From DAITQM01 sp036832975 (GTDB lineage Bacteria > Pseudomonadota > Gammaproteobacteria > Xanthomonadales > Wenzhouxiangellaceae), in contig DAITQM010000005.1 in assembly GCA_036832975.1 (NCBI GenBank), forward strand, positions 1 through 64,000: a DNA stretch of 64,000 nt, given 5' to 3'. A program made the translations under genes and the position numbers. The notes under the pieces are model-generated. The model was not told the origin of the DNA. It did not search any database and was given only the letters and a program-made list of their open reading frames with translations. Positions 15,830 through 24,581 of the stretch are shown here, piece by piece. Each line of letters begins with the position of its first letter. The stretch's first letter is position 1.

Positions 15830-17373
15830 TCCAGGTGCAGCAGCGAACGGCCGGTCATCACCGCCGGTACCGGCCGGCCGAGCAGGTCAAGGACGGTTGG
15901 CGCGATATCGATCAGCGCGCCAGAGGGGCGCGCGGTAGCTGGCCGGCCGAAATAAACATAGGGGACCGGGCCTAACGTGTGCGCGGTGTGCGGCTGGCCG
16001 GTTAACGGGTCGGTCATCTGTTCGATATTGCCGTGGTCGGCGGTCATAAGCAGTTCGCCGCCGGCCGCGGCGAGCGCCGCGAGCACCTGGCCGAGCAACC
16101 GATCGACCGCTTGCACGGCGGCGAGGGCCGCCGGCCAACTGCCCGTATGACCGACCATATCGGGATTGGCAACATTGGCGACGATCACCGGGTAGCGGCC
16201 GCCGCCGATCGCCGCCACCAACGCTGCACCGAGTTCGGGGGCGCTCATTTCCGGTTGCAGATCGTAGGTCTTGACTTTCGGCGATGGAATCAGGCGCCGT
16301 TCTTCGCCGCGTACCGGAGCTTCGCGCCCGCCGTTGAAAAAATAAGTGACGTGAGCGTATTTTTCGGTTTCGGCTAACCGCAACTGGGCCAGGCCCGCCG
16401 CGGCGATTTCATCGGCCAGCAGGTGGGCGGGTGGTTGGGCGCGGAACAAAGGCACGGCGGTCAGGCCGTCCTGGTATTCGCTCATCGTCAAGACGCCGGC
16501 AAGCTTTGGGCGGCGCGCCGGAAATGCGTCGAAGCCCGGCAAGGCAAAGGCTTGCGCCATCTGCCGGGCGCGGTCGGCGCGGAAATTGAACATCAACACC
16601 GCGTCGCCGTCGGCCATCGGTGCGGCGCCGGCGAGCACCGTCGGGGCGACGAATTCGTCGTCTTCACCGCGCGCGTAAGCCGCCGCCAGGGCGCGCGTGG
16701 CCGTTTCCGCCCGCTGTTCGGCGGCCGACTCGACCATGGCCCGCCAGGCGGCCGCGGTCCGTTCCCAACGCCGGTCGCGATCCATTGCATAGAAGCGGCC
16801 GCTGAGCGACGCAACCGAAACGCCGTGATGCTCTGCGCAGTAGGTCTCCAGGCGGGCCAGCGACGCCGCGGCGCTGCGCGGCGGCGTGTCGCGGCCATCG
16901 ACGATCGCGTTCACCGTGAGGCGGTTGACGCCGAGGCCGCGCATGACATCGAGCAGACCGTAGAGATGATCTTCATGGCTGTGCACCCCGCCGGGTGACA
17001 AAAGGCCGATCAGGTGCAAAGTGCCGCCGCCGGCAGCGAGCCGCGCGGCCAGTTCGACCAGCGCCGGGTGGCGGGCCAGTTCGCCGGCGGCCAGGGCGCG
17101 GCCGATCCGGGTCAGTTCCTGTTCGATGACCCGGCCGGCGCCGATCGTCATATGCCCGACTTCGGAATTGCCCATCTGCCCGCGGGGTAGACCGACGCTG
17201 GACCCCGAGGTGGCGAGCAGGCCGTGCGGATGAGTGGACCACAAACGATCCCAGCTCGGCGTCGGCGCCTGAAAGATTGCGTTGTCGAACCCGTCGTCAC
17301 GCCACCCCCAGCCATCGAGGATCAAAAGCAGCAATGGTCCGGACAAGCGGGGCGGAACGTCTTTGACGGTCAT
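15826..17373 (-). CDS. gpmI: 2,3-bisphosphoglycerate-independent phosphoglycerate mutase
   Basis: This 515-aa manganese enzyme interconverts 3- and 2-phosphoglycerate in glycolysis. It belongs to the alkaline-phosphatase superfamily: LLLLILDGWGWRDD near residue 20 supplies metal-binding Asp, and QMGNSEVGHM near residue 66 holds the phosphorylated Ser. Later metal sites include NVANPDMVGHTG and MTADHGNIEQM. The length is the family standard. It is the first gene of the gpmI-envC pair, overlapping envC by four bases. Confidence 0.96.
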   Translation of the reverse strand: MTVKDVPPRLSGPLLLLILDGWGWRDDGFDNAIFQAPTPSWDRLWSTHPHGLLATSGSSVGLPRGQMGNSEVGHMTIGAGRVIEQELTRIGRALAAGELARHPALVELAARLAAGGGTLHLIGLLSPGGVHSHEDHLYGLLDVMRGLGVNRLTVNAIVDGRDTPPRSAAASLARLETYCAEHHGVSVASLSGRFYAMDRDRRWERTAAAWRAMVESAAEQRAETATRALAAAYARGEDDEFVAPTVLAGAAPMADGDAVLMFNFRADRARQMAQAFALPGFDAFPARRPKLAGVLTMSEYQDGLTAVPLFRAQPPAHLLADEIAAAGLAQLRLAETEKYAHVTYFFNGGREAPVRGEERRLIPSPKVKTYDLQPEMSAPELGAALVAAIGGGRYPVIVANVANPDMVGHTGSWPAALAAVQAVDRLLGQVLAALAAAGGELLMTADHGNIEQMTDPLTGQPHTAHTLGPVPYVYFGRPATARPSGALIDIAPTVLDLLGRPVPAVMTGRSLLHLE

Positions 17374-17442
17374 CGGTGATTTCCTGTTGGGGGAGGCGCT
17401 GCGCTTTGCCGGACAATTTTAGACGGTCATGGCAGATCGGAT

Positions 17443-20400
17443 TCAAGCCAAGGCCCGCTCCAGCCGGCGGCGGGCGGCGGCGCGCGAGAAATGGCGGCGG
17501 GTGTTTTCGAGTCCGCCGGCCGACAAGCGTTCCCACAACGACGGATCCTGGTATAAACGGACGATCGCCGCCGCGAATGAGACAGCGTCATCGGCGATCA
17601 GCACGTCTTCGCCGGGGGTGAGTTTCATGCCTTCAGCGGCCAGCGTCGTGGCGACGACCGGCTGGCCGCGGCTCAGGCTGCTGTTGATCTTGCCTTTGAC
17701 CCCGGCGCCGAAGCGCAGCGGCGCGACGGCGAGGCGGCAGCCGTCGAGCCAGGGTTCGAGCGCCGGTACATGGCCGAGTATGCGCAAGCCCGGGGCTTGC
17801 AGATCGCGGATTGCGGGCGGCATCTTACTGCCGGCAATACACAATTCAACGCCGGGCAGGTGCGGTGCGACGAGCGGCCAGATCTCGTCCGCCAGCCAAT
17901 GGACGGCGTCGATATTCGGCGGATGCTGGAAGCCGCCGACAAACAGCACGTGCCGCCGCTCGGCATAGGGTGTCAGGCAACCGTGGACGTCGTGGATATT
18001 GGAGATGACCTCGATTTGCGAAGCCGGCAAGAGTTGGTTCAGTAGGTCCTGTTCGGCCTCGCTGACCACCCACGTTTCGTCGGCTTTTTCGATCAGCGCC
18101 AGCTCCTGTTTGCGGGTGTGGGCGGCGAGCCGTTTCTGGCCGCCGCTGCCGGTCAGTTCGGCTTGCCGCTCCTCGCGTAGGAAGTGCAGATCGACGGTGT
18201 CGTAGATCAGGCACGCCGTGGGGCACAGGCGGCGGATTTTGTCCAGCCAGGCGAGCGCCACTTTGTAGCGGCATAGAATGATACGGTTGAAGCGTTCGGG
18301 AAAAGCGGTGAGCAGTTTGTCCGGGCGATCGACCCATGGCGTATGCCAGACTTCGATGCCGCGCCGCTGCAAGGCCTCGACATAGCCCGGTAAATAACCA
18401 CCGTCGTGCGCCATGAACACGACGTGGTGGCCGAGTTCGCGCAGCAGATCGAGCATCGCGACCGTGCGCATCGAACCCGAGTCCTGGTCGGGCGTCGGGA
18501 TCCAGGCGTCGATCATCAGGATCGCCGGCGCCGGCGGCGCGGCCAGTTCCGGGATGGGATTTCCGGCCGGCTGAGCGGCGCCGGGATCGACGATGACCCG
18601 GGCCGCCGGCAGCCACCACCCGCCGTTGCACTTCTCGTCTGCGGGCTGCGGCGGGGGCGTTTGCCAGGCCGTCAATCCTTCGATCGGCTGTACCAGCCAG
18701 CGGGCGTAGGACAGTGTGGGGTGCCCCGCGTCGGTACTCTGCCCGGACGCCGCCGGCGGTGCGAGAAGCCGGCCAGCGGCGTCAATCCGGCTGGCGCAGA
18801 CCAGGTTCCGACCGTCGGCCAGGGCGCTGTCAAGCGCGGCGAGACTGCCGGTAGCCGGGCGGCAATCGGCGGCAAGCAGTAGCCAGTGTTCCGGCGGTTC
18901 GACTTCGTGATCGTGCAGCGCTTGCCGGGCCAGCGCTTCCAGCGCTTGCCGGGTCGCGGCGGGACCGGCGTCGAGCCGGATCACACCTGTGCAGGGCGGT
19001 TGCTCGAGAGCGGGACCCTGGCCGGCGAGCAGCGTCGCGATCGTGTGATCCTGGGCGAACTCGGCGATGGCGGCCAGTTGGGCGTCGAGCATCGGCGAAG
19101 GTGCGGTGCACTGCACGATCAACGCGCACTGCGGCTGCCGGCTGAGCGGCAGGCTGGCGGGAGGGGCGGCCGGCGTTTCGCCGGTGGCTGTGGCCGCGGG
19201 CGTCGCCGCCGGCGGTTGTTGCAGGCGGTAAAGCGCGGGACCCAGACCTTGCTGGGCGATGGCCTTGACCCCGTGGTATAGGAGGCGCGGCCATTTCCAG
19301 GGTCGCAAGGCGCCCTTGTGCCGTAGATTCCGCAGAACCCGGGCCAGCACGCGCGACGGCCGGGTCCAGCGCCACGAGCGGCTGGCGAGGATGGTCGCCA
19401 GTTGTTGGTGCAGCCGATCGTGCGCCCGACGCCAATCGGCCGCGGCGTTCTGGGCGTGACCGAGTTCGTCGCGGTGCCTCGCATGCAGGCGGGCAAGGTG
19501 GTCTTGATGTTCGCGGTGCGCCTGGTGCAGGGCGGCCACGGCTTCTTCCAGTTGCGCCCGGAGCTGCTGCACAGAGTCTTGCAGGCGTTGCTGCTGGGCT
19601 TGCAGGGCGCGCGCCCATTTCGTCCGTTCTTGCAACGCCAGGTACAGTTCATTGACTCGCGTTTCGGCCGCCTGCCAGCGGTCGTGGTGCCACAGCCCGA
19701 GACGGCCGGCGGCGGCCAGGTCGGCGCGGTAGAGGAGCGGGTTTCCCGCTGCTGCCCGCCCGTCCGGAGCGCTGCCGGGCGAGCGGCCGGTGACCGGGAC
19801 TTTGAACAACGGCTCGTAGGCGGCCAGCATCTCGTTCATCGTCGGCAGCGGGGTTTTGCCGGCCGCCGCCTGCATCCCGGCCAGCAACGACCGGTCGCCG
19901 GACAAGCGGGCGACTGCGGCGGTCAGGGCGCTGGCGTCGGGGTCGATCAGCAGGCCGTTGACGCCGTCGTCGATCCGTTCAGCAAAACTGCCGAGCCGGG
20001 TGGCGATCGGCACGATGCCGGCCGACCACAGCTCGCTCAAGGTGTAGCTCCAGGTTTCCGGCACCATCGACAGCAACAGGCCGGCGTCGGGTTGCAGCCG
20101 GGCGAGGAGGGCCGGCAGATTCCGGTGCTCGTATTCGGCGATCACGTCGACGTCTTTTTCGCCGAGCAGCGCCATTCCTTCCCGGCCGCAGCCGAGCAGC
20201 GTGATTCTGGCGTGGGGGCGGAGGGCGGGGAGGGCAGCGCGTAGTAATTCCCGGCCTTTTTGCGGGCCGCTGTGGCCGAGGATCACGAGGTGCAGCCGGG
20301 GGTCGGCGCGCCGGGCTGAGGGGCTCTCGGTCGCGGCCGGAACGAGGGGCGGCTGGCCGTGAGGAATCACCTTGATCCGGTTGTGCAAAACCGGCATCAG

Positions 20401-21606
20401 CTTGCCGAGGAGCGTTGCCGCTCCTTGCGTCGGGCTGGCCAGTCGGACTTTCGCCCGCGACAGGGTCTGCCGCCAGGTGCGGGCCAGATGGCGCCAGATG
20501 GCGGGGTCTTGCTCCGCGAAATCGTGGTGTCCCGCAGTGGCCAGCGCTTCCTCCAGCCGCACTGTCCCCGGCGCGTCGATATAAGGTTCGGGCGAGGTGC
20601 GCAGCAGCGGCCAAAGAGGATAAAAATCGTGGATCACCTGGACCGTCGGCCGGCCGCTGGTCAGCGCTTCCAAACCGTGGCCGATCAGGGATGAGATGAC
20701 CACCCGGGCAATCGGATAGCGCTCGAGCAGATGGTCGATGACGGCGGCGTATCCCGGATGCTGCGGGTGGCTGGCGGTGATCGCCGGCGCCAGAGTGAAC
20801 GTCGCGATCACCGGCCCGTCAGGCGCGGCAAGGTGCAGTTCCAGATGACTACCGAACTGGCCGGTGTGCCAATAACCTCGACTGACCAGCACCAATTGCC
20901 GGTGCGGCTGGTCGTGATCGCACCAGTTGCGGACCCAATGGGTGACCCCGCCGCCCCAACTGTGCGTGATGTGCAGCACGATGGGCCGCTCGCTATAGGC
21001 GTCGTTCAGACGCCACGTGCCGGCCTCGATCAGGGCTCGGAGCCGGGGAGCGAGCACCTGATGGCTTTCGACCGGCGGCAAATAACATTCGTGTTCCGGC
21101 TGGGATAGGAACAAGGGCCAATCCGGATCGTGTACATACAGCGTGTCCGGTACCTTGATGTTCCAGCCGAGCAGGGCCGGCACTTCGCGCCCCGGCCACG
21201 CCGGCAGTGCCGCCAGGCGCGAGGCGGCGGCGGCGGTCAGCATGAGGACGTGGCGCGGGAATACCGGCGACGGGTGCATCTCGCCGCGCCCGCACCAGGC
21301 GAGCAGGCTGTCGAGGTCGGCCTGCTCGGGCATGAGCGGCGGCGCCGGGTGTTCGCCGAACGGATTCAGCCGCGGATCGGCATTGCTGAGGACGGTCAAG
21401 CCGTCGCACTCGGGATCCTGGGCGGCGAGTAATTCACTCAAGCGACGGATTTGCGGCAGGCGCAGCCGTAAATCGTTGCGCAGCAGCAGCAATACTCGCC
21501 CCGGGTGGCCGGCCTGCGCCCGGCGCACTTCGTGCAGCGGATCGCCGCTGTCGGGCTGCCAGCGGACGATATGCGGCAGGTCGCCGGCGATTTTGACTGC
21601 GCTCAT
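17443..21606 (-). CDS. Large multi-domain glycosyltransferase
   Basis: This 1387-aa protein appears to carry several sugar-transfer modules. Residues of roughly 200-600 form a GT4-type (GT-B) unit, with LHLVILGHSGPQKGRELL near 435 and the donor-site stretch PETWSYTLSELWSAGIVPIA. Residues 645-740 are a predicted coiled coil rich in Gln, Ala and His. A central block (about 820-1010) weakly resembles a GT2 fold, with LLLAADCRPATGSL. Residues 1030-1387 are a second GT4 unit, with TPDQDSGSMRT, VLFVGGFQHPPNIDAV and the donor motif GAGVKGKINSSLSRGQPVV. Cell-surface polysaccharide or glycan synthesis is the likely role, but no other polysaccharide genes lie nearby. Acceptor unknown. Confidence 0.82.
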   Translation of the reverse strand: MSAVKIAGDLPHIVRWQPDSGDPLHEVRRAQAGHPGRVLLLLRNDLRLRLPQIRRLSELLAAQDPECDGLTVLSNADPRLNPFGEHPAPPLMPEQADLDSLLAWCGRGEMHPSPVFPRHVLMLTAAAASRLAALPAWPGREVPALLGWNIKVPDTLYVHDPDWPLFLSQPEHECYLPPVESHQVLAPRLRALIEAGTWRLNDAYSERPIVLHITHSWGGGVTHWVRNWCDHDQPHRQLVLVSRGYWHTGQFGSHLELHLAAPDGPVIATFTLAPAITASHPQHPGYAAVIDHLLERYPIARVVISSLIGHGLEALTSGRPTVQVIHDFYPLWPLLRTSPEPYIDAPGTVRLEEALATAGHHDFAEQDPAIWRHLARTWRQTLSRAKVRLASPTQGAATLLGKLMPVLHNRIKVIPHGQPPLVPAATESPSARRADPRLHLVILGHSGPQKGRELLRAALPALRPHARITLLGCGREGMALLGEKDVDVIAEYEHRNLPALLARLQPDAGLLLSMVPETWSYTLSELWSAGIVPIATRLGSFAERIDDGVNGLLIDPDASALTAAVARLSGDRSLLAGMQAAAGKTPLPTMNEMLAAYEPLFKVPVTGRSPGSAPDGRAAAGNPLLYRADLAAAGRLGLWHHDRWQAAETRVNELYLALQERTKWARALQAQQQRLQDSVQQLRAQLEEAVAALHQAHREHQDHLARLHARHRDELGHAQNAAADWRRAHDRLHQQLATILASRSWRWTRPSRVLARVLRNLRHKGALRPWKWPRLLYHGVKAIAQQGLGPALYRLQQPPAATPAATATGETPAAPPASLPLSRQPQCALIVQCTAPSPMLDAQLAAIAEFAQDHTIATLLAGQGPALEQPPCTGVIRLDAGPAATRQALEALARQALHDHEVEPPEHWLLLAADCRPATGSLAALDSALADGRNLVCASRIDAAGRLLAPPAASGQSTDAGHPTLSYARWLVQPIEGLTAWQTPPPQPADEKCNGGWWLPAARVIVDPGAAQPAGNPIPELAAPPAPAILMIDAWIPTPDQDSGSMRTVAMLDLLRELGHHVVFMAHDGGYLPGYVEALQRRGIEVWHTPWVDRPDKLLTAFPERFNRIILCRYKVALAWLDKIRRLCPTACLIYDTVDLHFLREERQAELTGSGGQKRLAAHTRKQELALIEKADETWVVSEAEQDLLNQLLPASQIEVISNIHDVHGCLTPYAERRHVLFVGGFQHPPNIDAVHWLADEIWPLVAPHLPGVELCIAGSKMPPAIRDLQAPGLRILGHVPALEPWLDGCRLAVAPLRFGAGVKGKINSSLSRGQPVVATTLAAEGMKLTPGEDVLIADDAVSFAAAIVRLYQDPSLWERLSAGGLENTRRHFSRAAARRRLERALA

Positions 21607-21753
21607 GATGGTATAGCTGCCGCCATCCGGGATTATCCGGGATAATACCCCTCATCGACCCGGCGCCTCGGTGGCCGGGCCTCGCTGCAGGCGACATGTT
21701 ACTCGAAATGGCTGCTCCATGATCCCGACATTAGGTCGAATTCCCTACCACCG

Positions 21754-24075
21754 ATGAGCCGCCGCCGTTCGGCCAGAAGAGCGCCGGTGCAACGATTTTC
21801 CCGCGGGCGGCGGGCCATGTTGCGTCTGGCGTTGTTTGCCACCGGGTTGTTCATCGGCCTGACCGTGCCTTCGTGGCTGCTGCTCGAACACGAAGTCGTC
21901 GCCCGCTTTACGGCGCGCAGCGACAACGAACCGAGCCGGGTTTATGCCCGGCCGCTGGTCCTCTATCCCGGATTACCGCTGAGCGTCGAGGACCTGATCG
22001 CCGAACTCGACTATGCCGGTTATCAAGCCGTCGCCGGGCCGTTGCCAGCGGCGCCGCCGCAGCCGGGGCGCTATGTTCGTGAGGGTAGGAAATTCGCCTT
22101 GCACAGCCGGGCTTTCGAGTTCGCTGACGGCCGCCAGGCGGCGCAGCGATTGCTCGTCACGTTGACTGCCGGCGGCGGTCGTGGGTCCGCTGTCGAGAGT
22201 GTGTACGACGCGCCGAGCGGGTCGGCGCTGCGCCTGGCGCGTCTCGACCCGGCGGAGATCGGCATGATCGCCGCCAGTGGCGACAGCGATCGGCTGCGCA
22301 CCGCCCTGCGTGCCTTTCCACCGCGCCTGATCGCCGCCATACAAGCAGTCGAGGACCGCCGTTTCAAACACCACCACGGCCTCGATCCCAACGGTCTGCT
22401 GCGCGCCTTGTGGATCAATCTTCGGCGCGGCGCCGTCGTGCAGGGCGGCAGCACGATCACCCAGCAACTGGTCAAGAACCTTTATCTCGGCGGCCAGCGC
22501 GATTGGTTGCGCAAATATCCCGAAGCCTTGATGGCGCTGGCCCTCGAACGCCACTTCGACAAAGGCGAGATCCTCGAGGCGTATCTGAACGAAGTCTATC
22601 TCGGCCAGGATGGGCCGTATGCAGTGCGTGGTTTCGCGCGCGCCGCGGAATTTTATTTTGCCGCGCCGCTTGACACCCTCGACGACGCCCAACTCGCGCT
22701 GCTTGTCGGGATGGTGCGCGGCGCTTCGTGGTACAACCCGCGGCGCCACCCGGAACGGGCCCGCAGCCGGCGCGACCAGGTGTTGAAAATGATGCGCGAC
22801 ACGCACGTTATCGCCGCGGCGGAATATCGCACGGCACTGACCCGGCCGCTCGGCGTGTTGCTCGAACCGCCGTCGCGGCGCGGTCGGCACCCGGCCTTCA
22901 TCGATCTCGTCCGGCGGCAACTGCGGCGCGATTACAGCGACCGGCAGCTCGCCGCCGGCGGCCTGCGCATCATGACCACCCTCGAGCCGCGTGCCCAGGC
23001 GGCGGCCGAAGCGGCGATGGCCGGTGCCGCGCGGCTGCCGGGCGGGGACGATTTGCAGGCCGCGATGCTCATCGTTGCGCCGGCCAGCGGCGATATCCTA
23101 GCGGTGACCGGCGACCGGGACGCGACCCGGCGGGGCTTCAACCGCGCCCTCGATGCGCGCCGGCAGATCGGGTCGTTGATCAAGCCTTTGGTCTATCTCG
23201 AGGCTTTGCAAAGCGACCCGGATTTGACCTTGCTCACGCCCCTCGACGATCAGCCGGTGTCCGTGCCGCTGGCCGGCGGCCGAGTCTGGTCACCGGAGAA
23301 TTTCGATCGCCGAAGTCACGGCCAGGTGCCGCTGGCGTTGGCCTTGAGCCGTTCTTACAACCAGGCGAGTGTGCGCCTCGGCTTGCAGGTCGGGATCGAC
23401 AAGCTGGCCGGCATCTTGCCGTCCTTCGGCGTGCGCCAGCGCCTTTCCCATCACCCGTCGGTGCTCCTCGGGGCGCTCGAGTTGACGCCGGTGCAGGTGG
23501 CGCAGATGTACCAGCCGCTGGCCGCCGGCGGTTATTACACGCCGCTCGGCGCGGTGCGGGCGGTGATCGACAGCAGCGGTGTACCCCTGGCCCGTTATCC
23601 GGCGCGCGCCAAAAGCGTGTTCAGCGCCGCCGCCGGCGCCCAGATCAATTACGCCCTGACTTTGGGGCAGACGGACGGCACGGCCCGCGGTCTGCCGGAG
23701 ATGCTGGGGGCGACCCGCCGCATCGCGACCAAAACCGGGACCACCAACGAGCGCCGTGATGCCTGGTTCGTCGGCTATACTGGCAATTGGCTGGGCGTCG
23801 TCTGGACCGGGCGTGACGACGGCCGGCCGGCCGGTATTACCGGCAGCAGCGCCGCGATGCCGTTGTGGGCGGCGGCGTTCAGCCGGCTGGGGCTCGACGA
23901 TCTACCGGTCGCGACACCCGGCGGCATTGCGTGGTACTGGGTCGATTGGCCCAACGCCGAACTCGCCGATGAGCATTGCGCCGCGCGCCGCGCGGTCCCG
24001 TTCACGCCCGGCCATGAACCCAAGATATGGTCAAAATGCGTAGGTCGATTACGTTCTTTTATGAAAAATTTCTAA
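21754..24075 (+). CDS. mrcB: Bifunctional penicillin-binding protein 1b
   Basis: PBP1b polymerises lipid II and cross-links the strands. The 773-aa protein has an Arg-rich cytoplasmic N-terminus and a membrane anchor around residues 24-44 (LRLALFATGLFIGLTVPSWL). The UB2H-like segment follows (RPLVLYPGLPLSVEDLIAEL). The GT51 transglycosylase carries AVEDRRFKHHHGLDPNG near residue 197 and GGSTITQQLVKNLY. The transpeptidase has the SxxK motif GSLIKP near 472, SYNQAS near 530 and KTGTTNERRDAWFVGYT near 659. The last 16 codons overlap the start of the next gene, whose product probably activates it. Confidence 0.95.
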   Translation: MSRRRSARRAPVQRFSRGRRAMLRLALFATGLFIGLTVPSWLLLEHEVVARFTARSDNEPSRVYARPLVLYPGLPLSVEDLIAELDYAGYQAVAGPLPAAPPQPGRYVREGRKFALHSRAFEFADGRQAAQRLLVTLTAGGGRGSAVESVYDAPSGSALRLARLDPAEIGMIAASGDSDRLRTALRAFPPRLIAAIQAVEDRRFKHHHGLDPNGLLRALWINLRRGAVVQGGSTITQQLVKNLYLGGQRDWLRKYPEALMALALERHFDKGEILEAYLNEVYLGQDGPYAVRGFARAAEFYFAAPLDTLDDAQLALLVGMVRGASWYNPRRHPERARSRRDQVLKMMRDTHVIAAAEYRTALTRPLGVLLEPPSRRGRHPAFIDLVRRQLRRDYSDRQLAAGGLRIMTTLEPRAQAAAEAAMAGAARLPGGDDLQAAMLIVAPASGDILAVTGDRDATRRGFNRALDARRQIGSLIKPLVYLEALQSDPDLTLLTPLDDQPVSVPLAGGRVWSPENFDRRSHGQVPLALALSRSYNQASVRLGLQVGIDKLAGILPSFGVRQRLSHHPSVLLGALELTPVQVAQMYQPLAAGGYYTPLGAVRAVIDSSGVPLARYPARAKSVFSAAAGAQINYALTLGQTDGTARGLPEMLGATRRIATKTGTTNERRDAWFVGYTGNWLGVVWTGRDDGRPAGITGSSAAMPLWAAAFSRLGLDDLPVATPGGIAWYWVDWPNAELADEHCAARRAVPFTPGHEPKIWSKCVGRLRSFMKNF

Positions 24076-24581
24076 GTTATGCCCTATGGTTGCCGGTGTT
24101 GCTCGCGGCGTGCAGCAGCCAGGAGCCGGTGCCGGTCGATGAGCGCTCGGTGTATCGCTCGGAAATCGAGAAAGTCGAGCAGCAGGTGCGCGCACCGGCG
24201 CGCGATGAGGGCGCCGGGGTGCAGGTTTATCCGCTGCGCAATCCGGGGGCCAGCGAACTGCGCGAGCAGGCCGCGGCGGCCGAACGCGACGGCGATCTCG
24301 AACAGGCCGCGGTTCTGCTCGAACGGGCGATGCGCCTGGCGCCGCTGGATTCCGAATTGATGCAGCATATGGCCGAAGTGCAACTGGCGCGCGGCGACTA
24401 TGAACAGGCGCTCAGTCTCGCTTCGCGATCCTACGACAACGGCCCGAAAGTCGGGGAATTGTGTGCCCGCAATTGGCGGACGATCAGTCTGGCGCGCGAA
24501 CACCTCGGCAACAGCGCCGGTTCGGTGATCGCCGAGTCGCGGGCCGCCGAATGCGGTGAGCACAAGGCCCCGGGATTTTAA
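24027..24581 (+). CDS. TPR lipoprotein, LpoP-like activator of PBP1b
   Basis: This 184-aa protein has a lipoprotein signal (SYALWLPVLLAAC, lipobox LLAAC) and a C-terminal half with tetratricopeptide-like helices (LREQAAAAERDGDLEQAAVLLERAMRLAPLDSEL, of which the RDGDLEQAAVLLERAM part is typical). In Pseudomonas aeruginosa the TPR lipoprotein LpoP is encoded next to the PBP1b gene and activates it. The same gene order, topology and domain make that role likely here. It starts inside mrcB, at ATG 24027 or 24036, in an AT-rich stretch. Similarity to LpoP is inferred from architecture, not from alignment. Confidence 0.75.
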   Translation: MVKMRRSITFFYEKFLSYALWLPVLLAACSSQEPVPVDERSVYRSEIEKVEQQVRAPARDEGAGVQVYPLRNPGASELREQAAAAERDGDLEQAAVLLERAMRLAPLDSELMQHMAEVQLARGDYEQALSLASRSYDNGPKVGELCARNWRTISLAREHLGNSAGSVIAESRAAECGEHKAPGF

